Shown: positions 49,881 through 61,600 of the stretch, piece by piece
Layout: each line of letters opens with the position of its first letter
Position numbering within the stretch: the first letter of the stretch is position 1
Assembly (NCBI GenBank): GCA_023055505.1
Contig: JALIRH010000044.1
Location: 4,464,001 to 4,528,000 of the forward strand
Source: Callipepla californica brunnescens
Lineage: Eukaryota; Chordata; Aves; Galliformes; Odontophoridae
Direction: 5' to 3'
DNA: 64,000 nt
Translations under genes and position numbers: made by a program
The notes under the pieces: model-generated
The model's database searches: none
The model's input: the letters and a program-made list of their open reading frames with translations, nothing else
Told to the model about the DNA's origin: nothing

Positions 49881-52504
49881 AATGAAGCTCCTGTACACTG
49901 AGAAAATATAGTTATTTCTGTCACTCTTGTGTGTTTCAGAAAAGACTGGTGTTAAAGTGTCCTTCGTGTTTCATATGAAATACATAATTGGAAAGGACAA
50001 CTATTTTAGACCCTTGAGGGTAGTCTGATTCCCTTTTTCATCTACCAGCGAAAGAGCTTCACCGAAAATGTGGACAGTGAGACCACTTCCTTCTCTTGAG
50101 GAAGTACGCTTATGACTTAAGCATTTTCCTCTTACCGCAACCCATGAGAAGTGGTGTCTGCAGGCACCAAGGCATGCGTTTGTGAGTGGTGCTGGAAGAG
50201 TGACAGAGGATCAGAGACCATAGCATGCAAACCACAAAAGAAAAAAATAATAAAAGAATAACTGAATTTCACAACAAACTAATGCAATATATCCGATTTA
50301 GCACCCTAACTCTGTTCTTCTCCTGTATGTAAGTGTGCATCTTATTGCCTCAGCTTTCCTATGATAATAATCTGTACAGTCAAGCACTTTTCTAGAAAAA
50401 ATATAGAAAGAGAAGCTGATGGCTGCTCTGTTGTATCTGTTCCCACCCTGTGGAGCTGGGTCTGAGGAGAATTTTGGGGAACTGGTTATGCAGCTTTCAA
50501 GGCTGATAGTAGCAATCTGATTTAACTGCAGCAGGGGCCGTGGAATGGGGTGAGGAGGTTACAAGTAACACCACCATTAGTAAGAAAGCAAATATAAGCA
50601 AATACCAAAGTACTTATTTTTCCAGGGGATGTGGGTACACGTATTCCCACCATACTCCCTACTCCCTGCTCCCTTTTCAGTCAGTCAGCATTCACCAGTA
50701 AGTCATCTTCCTGTGCATGGCCTGTGAGTTGCACCACAGCGTCCTTAGCCATGACTTGAACAGATGCATTCCTGAAGCCATGCTCCTAAGGTTCTGTAGT
50801 GTCCCCTCCCAAGAACGTTCCTGGGCAGCAATGGCAGGATCAGCTCTCTCTGAAGTGGGCCATGCACTCAACTGTATTATTTAACAGGATTTGAAAGTCA
50901 GTGTGGCATGTGCATTAGTTGGATGTCAGATGGTCATTCCAAGAAAATGTAACCTGCCTTCTGAGCTCCAGATACTTTGTTGTCTTTCCCAATTGCAGTG
51001 ACTATGGGCTGGGAGATATCCTCTGCAAAATGTCCTTGCAGAAACTCAGGAGGCTCTGTTGTCTCTGTCCTTCCTCTTGATGCTTGGTCACAGAAGAGGC
51101 CCTCCAACTGTAAAACACCATTAGTAGTAGTAAGAATAGGGGCAATACTTTCCAGCCTCTTTGGCCTTACAAGTAGAGGAGAAACCCTAATGTTTTCTCC
51201 CGAAGCAGGTAACAAAAAAGGGAGAAGAGAAGGCCTTGAGAGGGAGAAGAGACACATTAACAGAGGGACAGGACAAGCACTTCCCTGAATATCTGTTTGT
51301 TTGGGCTCATCGATGACAGGGAGGAGTTAGCCCCCTGCAGCCTCCCATGTTTTCTCCCTTTAGTAGAGCAAAATTCAGGTCAATTCCCTAGCTCTCTTCT
51401 GTGTTGCATGAGAGAAGACCCTCTCAGTCGCCAGTGCAGCCACAACACCATTGCTCTATCCCATTCCTCTGCCCAAGAGTGATTCAGTTCCCTGCTCACA
51501 CCTATCCAGTTCTAGAAGGCTGATTGCATGCTCCTGTTTGGCAACCCAGAATTATTTGCTCTGTTGTAAACAGGGTAGAACATGGAATAGCTCCCAGAAG
51601 ACTTGTTTATAAAGACTAAGTTTTAATCAACATTCAATCTTCTCTGCCACAGGAGTGTCTTGAGAAGTAATTGCACTTGCTAAGATGGTAGCACAGAGTG
51701 CTTACTTTGTTTATTTGTACAATAAACAAGGATAAATATTGCACAATCAGACAGAGCTGATAAGTTAAAATTTTAACTGAGTCATGAGGATTTTTTTTTG
51801 TCCAGAGGATGAGGTTATGATCGCTTTGAGTGACCTCAGCATAACACAGGTATCTAGATTTCCCTGAAGGATTTCCTTCTTCTATTCAAGAGGCACTTGA
51901 ACTGTCTTTGCCAAAATTTCGTAATATTCTGAAGTAGAGTTCACTCTGGTGCTTCACTCACTTGTCTCTCTGGTGATCTCTAGCCTGCGTGCACGCAGTT
52001 GTCGCTTCTTGCAAAAGGCAGCTTCTTGCAGTAGCTCTGTGTGGCTGAGGATCCTTCTCTGACTGGTTCCCTACTACATCCTTCCCCTTTCCTTTACTAA
52101 ACTAAGTAGATTTAATTTCCTGCAGCCTTTTGTTGTAAGGCTTCCTTTAAATCTTTTGTCAGATCATATCACATATTTATTAGCCCTCTGTGCACAGTTG
52201 CCAGCCACCACAGTTGAACAGCTATTTCAGTTATTATTTCCTAAGCTGGATTTCACTCTGCCTGCAGCTATATATCTACAGTTCATCCGTGGATTGAGAT
52301 ATTGCTGCCATCTGGAAAGGTGGTGCCTGCAGTGCTGGTAGATGTCACAGAATGTATGCCAGCTCTGCAGGCAGTGGGGAAATACAATCTGCAGAGATTT
52401 GGCCATAATGACCCAACAAGTTAGAACATAACTCAGAGAAATAATGGTGTCAGGCCAAAATTTATTTCCCATATTGCCTGAGTTTCCATACAAAGCCAAA
52501 GTTG

Positions 52505-52719
52505 ATGCTTAGGAAAAATTTCTTCCATGAAAGGGTGGTCACATGCTGGAAAACACTGCCCAGGGAGGTGGTTGAGCCACGGTCTCTGGAGGTGTTCAAG
52601 AAACATTTAGATGTTGTTCTAAAGGACGTGGTTTAGTGGGGAAATATTGGTGGCAGTTTGAACTGGTTGATCTTGGAAGCCTTTCCCAACTTTGATAGTT
52701 CTATGATTCTCTGATTCTG
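52505..52719 (+). mobile_element. CR1 LINE 3' fragment with intact terminal octamers
   Basis: Forward CR1: GAAAGGGTGGTCACATGCTG, CCCAGGGAGGTGGTTGAGCC, TTCAAGAAACATTTAGATG and the terminal TTCTATGATTCTCTGATTCT repeat. Confidence 0.93.
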
Positions 52720-54099
52720 TATTTGTTCAGATGCATAGCAGAATGATGGGTTGTAGACAAAGTACTGTTTGTCTTCAGCAGTAGTAGGAGAGAAGAGCAT
52801 TACCAAATGAAAAACTAAACTCCAGACAAAGCATACCTTTATTTGGCAAATACTGGGAAGGCTGTTTGCCTTCTCTGACATTGTTATGTCTTATCTGAGG
52901 CTATTATATATTTTATATTAATGAGCTTTATGTAACCAAAGAACAACACAACAGAAGTAAAGGTTTGTGGAGGGTACTTTGGAGACTGAGGTTATAATTA
53001 AAGTAAGTCAGAAAATAATTTAATATCCATAATGCGTTACACTGTCCCTGTACAATCTGTCAATTTTTGGGTCAAGACTGCTTTTAGGAGTTGTGAATTA
53101 TTGACCATTGCCACCTTATCTTCAGCAGCTGTCAGGCTTTTGATGCAAATCTTAGATGCTGGAAACTAAAATGGGCAAGGTTCTTGGCATGCCCTGCACT
53201 ACTGTAGCTAATTTGAAGTAATTCATAGTTATATGGACTAACACCCACTCAGAGCTATCTTTCATCTTTTCAGTTGTAGATGTTGTTGACTGTATCTATC
53301 CCTTCCCATTCATTCCTGGAAACAGCACTCTACCTAACCTCAGCTCATAGCTAAGAATTGTGGACAGATCGTTTTCCAGGGCACTAGAGGGCAGCAATAG
53401 TATGTTAAAAATAAATCTCTTTCCAGACCCCATCTTTGCTAGCACTAGCAAGAAGAGCCTCGCTTTCTCCTTTTAGTCCTCTGAGCTGTTGCCTTTTATT
53501 TGGCCATATCTGACATGCCTGTTGCATTAGCATAGTCTGTATTTTGATTTTGTGTGCTGGGTTATTTTCCATTTGAGGCAGTAATGTCAAACATATGGAA
53601 ATTCTGAATAGGGTACCCGTGTCAACCCTTTGTCTGGAGAGATTGTTGTCTTATCCAGTGCCTCTCCTGTTCTTGAGATTTCACAGGTGGAAACTGTGTT
53701 TTTCAGGTTATCTGGAATTCTTGCCCAGAAAGAAGAACTTCAATAGTTTCAGCTTTTTCTGTTTCAAGTAGAACAAATGAGGCAGGCAAGACCAAGACAG
53801 CAAGAATTTAACAAGTTAGATGACAGAAAAAGTTGTATGTGGTTAGAGTTCCTAAATTCTACAAGGGTTTGAGGATAATTGCAGTAGGTTTCATAAGTCT
53901 TGCACTTCAGATCACAGTCAGAACAGGAGAAATCCTTTAAGTTTCAGCAGGTGATTCAACATCTCTACTGCTGTAACAAGCAAGACTCAAGAGCCAAAGG
54001 CATTCCCTTTTCATCTAAGGAGATTTGTTTTTGTGTTTTGCAGAAATTAGTGAAGCTAGGCAATTTCAAGGCAAAAGACAAGAAAGAGCATGGGTTAGG

Positions 54100-54431
54100 G
54101 AATGACCTGCTGAAAGGAGCTCTGCAAACAAGGACCTGAGGGTCCTGGTGGACAACAGGCTGGCCATGAGGCAGCAATGCGCCCTTCAGGACAAGAAGAC
54201 CAAAGGTATCCTGGGGTGCATTAAAAAGAGCATGGGCGGCAGGTTGAGGGAGGTGATCTCCTCTCCTCTACTTTGCCTTGGTGAGGCCACATCTGGAGTA
54301 CTTTGTCCAGTTCAGGGCTTCTCAGTTCAAGTAAGACAGGGAACTACTACAGTAGAGGGCCTGCTTTAGCAGGGGTTGGACTTGATGACCTCCAGATGTC
54401 TCTTCCAATCCCTACAATTCTCTGATTCTGT
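54100..54431 (+). mobile_element. CR1 LINE 3' fragment with internal deletion
   Basis: Forward CR1: GACCTGAGGGTCCTGGTGGA, CAACAGGCTGGCCATGAGGC, GGTGAGGCCACATCTGGAGT, then directly TTGGACTTGATGACCTCCAG and TTCTCTGATTCTG. The part between the last two blocks is shorter than in a full CR1 end. Confidence 0.92.
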
Positions 54432-55607
54432 AATTATATAACTGGGTTATCACCTCATAAATAAAACCAAGAAAAATATATGTGAGAAATCAATAAACTT
54501 GATTGTTCGTAAGGCCTCCCATTCTTGCAAGGCTTCTGCCAAAATCAAGGGACCACCATGTGGCAAGCGGGCATGCCATGGTTTCTTTATTACGGGAAGA
54601 AACATGACGAGTTTCTTGGCATGTCAGTGCAAAGTTCGTATCTCCACCTTTTCCGAGAGTTACCTGGACTGAAGCCAGGACTGAGTGAAAAACAAAACGG
54701 ATGAAGCCATACCCCAAAACACAGGTAAGCCCTGAGCACTTCACCTCAGCTCCCTGGTCTAAACCTCAGCTGGATTCCTAGCAGACACCACCATTTTCCA
54801 CTGCTTTCCTAGGCAGCTCCTGCCATAAGAAAATCGGATTTTTACAGAGAAGAAGAAAAACTAAAAGGAACTGACAACGGGAGAAACCAGGAAGGATGTT
54901 TTTTTCTCTCTAGAAATACGCATTCAAGACATAAAAAAGGGAAGCAGCAGACACCCTGCTTGGGCTTGTGCACCATGTGGTGAGTAATACCACTTCTATT
55001 TCTTGTGAAGGCAATAATATATATATTTCAGTTCTAATTACTGAATTCCTCAGTGATTTTAAAGAATAGATGAATTTGTCTTTGGCTTTGCTGTCATTTT
55101 CCCTACTTCCTTCCTGACACGCTCCCTGTGGGATTAACTGCACTTTTTGGCTCACCTCCTGAATGCAGGCTGCTCTTACTGATAGAGTTATTTGGTGACT
55201 GTAAGACAAATGTGCTTGGGAAGAATGCCAGCAAGCAAGACTAGTTGGCAGGTTCAGCTAGAGATCCTGAGGTAATCATAATGGTTTTGTACTGGCTCTG
55301 CTTTTCTTTCTTTTTAAACCACAAACTGTAGATGGTTTATTGTGTATTCACCTGCTCAGAGTGCTGATAGATCTATTTTACAGAACTTACCGTCTGACCT
55401 CTTTCTCTATCTGATCTCCAGGCTTGCCCCTGATCCCTGACAACAGTCTGGCCATTGAGTGTGATAAGTCATATCACTGTGATCTGCTTCAAGTGAACAA
55501 CGGTGCCTTATTGAATACAGTACAAGGAACAGTATAGGGGAGAAGTCAAGCACACATGTGAATGTCACTGTCATTTGTTCTGCAATTCTAGAAACACACT
55601 GAGAGGA

Positions 55608-55662
55608 ATGAATCCCAACAGTGATACAGAAATCTGTCTTCGGTGTGGAGAAAAGAAATGTG
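55608..55662 (+). CDS. TIR-like gene, first coding exon (Cys-rich start)
   Basis: ATG at 55608 (G at -3) opens MNPNSDTEICLRCGEKKC and the donor GTAAGG splits a Gly codon. An acceptor-like TTCTAG at 55585-55590 suggests the transcript starts further upstream. The frame is open above the ATG, so a longer N-terminus is not excluded. Confidence 0.6.
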
Positions 55663-58600
55663 GTAAGGGTCTCCAAAGTCAGTCCATGTAGGCTGCAACC
55701 TGCAGCTGGTCCACAGGCTCAGAACATTGCTATCTGAACTGGAAACAACCCAGCTCACTATTAAAAAGTCAATATTGACCCAGATCTGTGGGGTAGATCA
55801 GAGGAGATGGTGAGAAGGAAATGCTTGAAAGTGATCAGCCTCTTGGAAGAAATTATCAACAGGGAACTTCAGAGCAAACAACTCAAGTTTCAGTCTTGAT
55901 GGTATAGTATGCTAATTGTACCATACCTTAACAAATAAGTTAAGTCTTAATTTTCAAAAAAACAAATGCAATAGGAACTTAAGGATAAAACTTAAGGGAA
56001 GTTTACTTCCAACACTGGAATAAATGCATAGCCTTCTAGTACTTTAAGGGACTGCTTACAAGCAGGAAGGGAACTGAATTTTTACAGTTTGATAGTGATA
56101 GGACAAGGGGAAATGGCTTTAAACTAAAAGAGGGGAGATTTAAGTTAGATGTTAGGAAGAAACTCTTCACTCACCAGGTGGTGATGTGCCAGCACAGGCT
56201 GCCTAGAGAAGCCGTGGGTGCCCTATCCCTGGAAGTCCTCAAGGCTGGGTTGGATGGGGCCCTGGGCAGCCTGATCTGGTGGTTAGCAGCCCTGCCCATG
56301 ACAGGGGGTTGGAGCTGGATGATATTCAAGGTCCCCTCCAAGCTAAGGCACTCTGTGATTCAGAACCTGAGTTTCTTTGGGGCTGCCCTGATCTGCAGTG
56401 ACATTGTTCTGGTTTGCTAGTAAGCACATCAACTTCTCTTTGATCTATGATTATTGAAAGTACTGGGTATTTTTAAATAGTTCAATGTACCTTTGGCATT
56501 AGTCCTCCAGAGCCTCTTCATAAAGAATCAAGGGGAAGTAGTTTTCTTCTCCCAGATCTTTAACTCAATTCCAAGCTGGTTGTGTTGAATAAAATGGAAA
56601 GAAAAGAGGATGACCTACTTTACCAAGACGAGATCTTGCTCTGTACTTGACCTTTTTGCTAAACTAAAACTTGAGACTCTTCTGAAGAAAAAAATGCAAA
56701 AATCCAAAATCTTTTCAGAAACTGAAATCATAAATTAATTTGATAGATACCATTTGCTTTCATTCAAAGTACAGGATTCCATTCAGACTCTGCCTGCTTA
56801 TACACTGCCCCAGTGCACGTCCAGTTGGGAAAAAACTAATGCTCTTCTTCCCAGTGAAGGAGCAGTCCTTGCACTGTAAAATTAACTGAACTTCCTGAAG
56901 GGACATTCCCGTGTGGAACCAATATTCCCAAATGAGTGGAGTAAGCTGTATTTTAGTCATCTCATGTCCTTACAGGTGACCTCATTTTTCATAAGCTGTA
57001 TTGCTATGACCTCTACATTCCATCTGCACCTGCACCACGGAATAAGGAGCAAACAGATGTCGACAGCTTCATCAATGAGAAGATTGTTGAAGTCCTGGAA
57101 AAAGATGATTACTGCTGTTACCATGGCTGCAGGAATTTTGTTGGTGGAGATACCATCATACAGGCCATACAGAAACCCATGAAGATTATTCCAGTTACGC
57201 TTATACCTGTCTACAAAGATCAGTACTCCCTAACTCTTTTAGACATGCTTGTAACTGCAGATAAACTGAGGAGGATCATACTGCTGTTGTTTGATGCCAC
57301 CCAAATTAAGCCCGATCTATGGCAATGTTGTTTTTCAGTAGAAGCAAAAGACCCCAAACTTTTGGATAAAATAAAGAAAACTATAGATCGTCATAGAAAA
57401 CAGGCATCGTTGAGAAAGAAACAGATAGTGTCAAGAGAAATGGACACAGGTAAGATTAAAAATCTTGTCATGTTTGACTGTTGGATTAATTTACTTTGAA
57501 GTTTATTTTGCACAGAAGAGGGAGAGGGGGGTGACAGCTTTTGTGAGAGACAGTTTCAAATATGAGAGGTTAAGGATTGTGCAGCAACACTGGTGCAGAT
57601 TTCTGCCAGTTGTACAGTATTCGTCCAGGCTTCCTCCATGGATACAAGTTGGACCAAGGCAACCTGAAATAACTACTTTAGTTGACCTAAAATATCTTGT
57701 CTAAAGAATTCCAAGATTTCTTAGTGCTCCAGTGAATTCTGTGTATCTTGAGAAGCCAAAATCTTTTCTTTCCAACAATATGAGTATCTATTTTATATTT
57801 TTAAAGAGCCAGGGGGATGTAGAATATTCAAGCTGCTGCTCTGTAGGACTGAACATAACTTCCTAGCCATCAGTTTGGTATTCTGAAAGAAGACACACTT
57901 CTTGTGATAGATTTTCAGTGTCTGACTTTGTTTGGGGAATATACTCAGCAATAAACCTCCTGAGATGTAGACATTCACTGAGTTGTGTATATGCACCCAG
58001 AATTAAATACACGCATGGTGCCAGATAATAAACATTCATCACACGTCAGCTGGAGTGCTTATTCCAGAACAAATTAAACATGATTATACTTTATGATTAT
58101 TTATATTCTGTTACATTCCAGAAAAGAGTTCTCCTTAACTTCCCCCTTTTCAGATTCTACATCACTCTTGTCATCCTTCACTAGCAGAGACTGTAATTAA
58201 TACCACTGTTTTAATGTATACATTTCTGTAGCATGTCTGCAGGATAACAGAGATGGATTTAGCCAACTAATGTTTCTGTGCTCTGTTTTTTATTACAGCT
58301 CCTTTCAGAAGGTCAGATGGATCAAGGAAATCATTTGGACCATGTTGCAGACATTCCTGCACCTCTTCCTCCAGCAACTCCTTCCTGCCACATAGAATGC
58401 TTCCCCACAGAGGTACTGCTCCTGCTCTCTGGTAATACTGTCCCAGCCACAGAGCTACCCAGCACATAATACTCCCACACAACAACATCAGGGTGAATTT
58501 TATTGCAATAGACATTAGGACATTTCAAATTCTGCACAAAAGTCTCCTGCCTTCCCATTTGTGCTTTTGATTTGCAAACAATGGTTGTGTTTATCTGCAT

Positions 58601-61600
58601 CAGAGTAATTACTTGTAGATGATTCATATAAGCACAACGCCTTCTGGTTAATAATCACTGCAGTGGAGTTGAAAAGTGGGTTCTTAATGTATCAAGAGTT
58701 AAGCCAGAAGACTGTAAAGGAAAGATTTGGTGAGGAAAAGAAGCATAAATTGTATGTGTCTTTCTTATTTCATTGTGTACAGCTGATTGGTGAAACTCAG
58801 TAGGAGAGCTTGAGTCTCATAGGATTATATAGTCTTAATGGGCAAGAATAAGCTAAAACTTGGACTGCAAGCATTATTTCAACAATGCTATGAGCCAACT
58901 TCAGACCATTGCTGGTATTAAGATGTCACCTCTTCCAATTTATCTCCTCCAAGGGTACAGTAGGTTAACCCCTTCATGAAAAACACAAGCCATGGGCAGG
59001 TTTTGACTACTGCACAACGTCCAGGATAAGTATATGGCTTTCTATTCAAGGAGATTTTTGAGGACCAATGTGTGCAAGGTTTGCGCAGGACGTCTAATAG
59101 CGTAGTGATGACTGACTTTCTTCCATGCCTTTCAGACTTCTGGTAGCTTGTAGGTACATTCATTGCTATGTTCCTGGTAACATCCCAAATCATATCTTCT
59201 TCTCCATGGACAAGCACACTAATGATCCCTGTAGATTGTGATCCAGCACAGAAACCAGCTAAAATATCTGAGAGAGTTCCAAATGGTATGTTTATTTTGT
59301 TTTCTATCCAGAAACCGAAGACATTGTGAAAGAAATGACCAATATATCCTTTGAAGGGATAGATAATTATTTCATGAAATGCTGGGATGCTGGCAGTGTA
59401 TGGACCAGGCAGCATATCTGTCAGGCTTTGGTCAAAAACATCAAGAGGGACTTTCTGACCTTCTGTAAGCTGGCAAACTTGGAGAGATTGGAGATGAAAG
59501 TGAGAAGTCTCATACAATGCAATGGTTTTGCTTCTAGTCAGGAGCTCCACATTCAGCTGGAGAAACTATACTGCTGGATTCTGGCAGCAATGTTTGTTCA
59601 TGTCTCTACAATGAACAATGCAAAGCTGGATGCTCTGTTGAGAGGCATGGTCTTTACAAAATGCACAGTCTCTTCAAAGGAGAGGAATTACAAGTATCTG
59701 TGCTTTAGCGCCTACCAGAAAATCAGAATGGCCATCTCCACTGCTGCAAAGAAAAAAAGACCCTGGCAAAATTCCATACAGAAACACCTGAAGCACCTGG
59801 AAAGTTTCCTTAACACACTGGAGAAAAGAGTGAATTGCGCAAATGAGAGGACCCTGCAGTTCCGATACATCCAGAAGCAGCTTCAGAGAGTACCCTGGAT
59901 TATAAGACATATATTCATTCTTGTTCTTACTGAAAAGGTGAGTAACAAACTGATCACACTACCCTGGTATTCCTTTTATAACTCCTGACTTGTTCTCCTC
60001 TCCTTGGAATGATGTTACTCTGTAAGCAGCATATACAGGAGCTGGGAAGGAGACTTGATTTATGCATTTTTTTCTTAGTCAGATGTGAAGTCACTTAATA
60101 TGAAAGAAGGCAAATGGCACCAACCAAGTTCACAGTAAACATGTACAAGTGGAGTGTAGTCAATTTCTGTCTGTATTTTCCAGGTGTTTGAAGCCAAACT
60201 GCTTGCTGTCAGCCAACCCTTCTTATTTCATGTGTGCACAAAGATGGGAAAAAAACACTGGGAGATCTTTTTGGAAATCACAGAGCGCATCACTGAACAT
60301 ATCCAGGCCAGCCACACACAAGGTAAGGAAATGCAGGACTCATTTAGGGTGTAGGACATGCCAGTAGTTACTGTGGGCATCAGGTTTCAGGCAACAGAAA
60401 AAAAAACACCTCTCTGCTGATCACCGCTACAAAAAGTCTCAGTTGCATTACTTATTAGACTGTATGTCCAACTATTATTCCTTTTTAATCTATCCTTCAC
60501 CACTGATCAGTGTAAATGAGGAAAACAATGGCAGTGACAAAAGTAAAACTTTTGAGGAGGAAGCAGGACTGGGCTTTCAGTTTCTTAGATAAAGCAGCTG
60601 AGATTTTCACTATCCAGTTTTCCTGAGCTGATTGCTTTTCTGATCATTGAACTGAGCCCTCTTCTACTAAGATAAAGCTCTCCATAGAGCCATAAACCAG
60701 TTCTGCAGATATCCAACTGGACACAGCGTCGTGGTGACTTGGCTTTGCTTAGTCGCTGCTAGAGCAGGTAGCTTCCAATACCAAACCATTGTACCATTGT
60801 GCCACATTCTTTTTAAAAATTGAAATGTGTGGTTTTAGGTCTCACTGAGGCTTCTAGCCTTTAGTGAGATATCCTGGCTCCTCTGCCACACATTAACGGA
60901 TCACTTCTCTGTCACAGGGGCAGTAAGAGAATGCCTGGATCTGCTCCAGGGCCTGTGGGAATGGTGCATGCAAACTGCCTCCGAAAAGAAGAAGAGTTTG
61001 GCAATGATCATTCTTAATCACTCCTTCCATAAGCTGCTTTACCACTCCCTGAGTGAGGTGAGGCACTGTGTTGCACCCCTGCTCTTTGGCGAGGATGGCA
61101 CATACACACCCATTGCTGAGCTGGGACACAAAGCAATCCCAGCAGACCCCTGCCACGTGGAGGCAGCTCTCCGGGAATGCCTGCAGGCCACCTTCCCTGA
61201 ACTGACCCTCAAGGGACAGATGAAGACAAATGGCAGTTTTATGTTTGTGCAAGGAGCCACACATGCAGGCAAAGCAAAGGTCTGCATAGCCAAGCAGCAG
61301 AGCCTGAATGATATCTTGCAGACAAATACCACTGAGAGTGACTTTGAAAGGTTTCAGGAGGTGATCAAAATAGTGGCTGTGTGTCAAGACAGGGAGTTCA
61401 TTGCCGAGCTGCACAAGTCCAGTGCCTACGGAGTGCCTCCACTGTATGTGATTGAAGATGGGAATCCACTCTTAACTTTTCTGCAGGAGAAGAGGAATAA
61501 GCTTACCCTATCTGCTATGATAGGCATTTTGAAAGATATTGCTAGAGCTGTCTGGTCGTGTCACCAGAAAAAGGTTTTGCTTTGCAGCATCACTCCAGCC

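Larger units (their letters stand above)
49591..55590. other. Intergenic DNA between ALOX5 and the TIR-like gene
   Basis: Holds three CR1 fragments (49697-49880, 52505-52719, 54100-54431). A 66-nt stretch at 54914-54979 has exon-like borders and could be a leader exon of the next gene. Frames up to 107 codons (50934-51288, both strands) have no support. Nothing else recognised. Confidence 0.6.

Noticed and set aside
56178..56420. An 80-codon + strand frame in the TIR-like gene intron
   Set aside because: It is translation of a CR1 3' end outside the CR1 reverse-transcriptase region.
58918..59550. A 210-codon open frame on the - strand
   Set aside because: It lies exactly antisense to the helical exon of the TIR-like gene, starts and ends without splice or polyadenylation signals, and the + strand exon has proper borders and phase.
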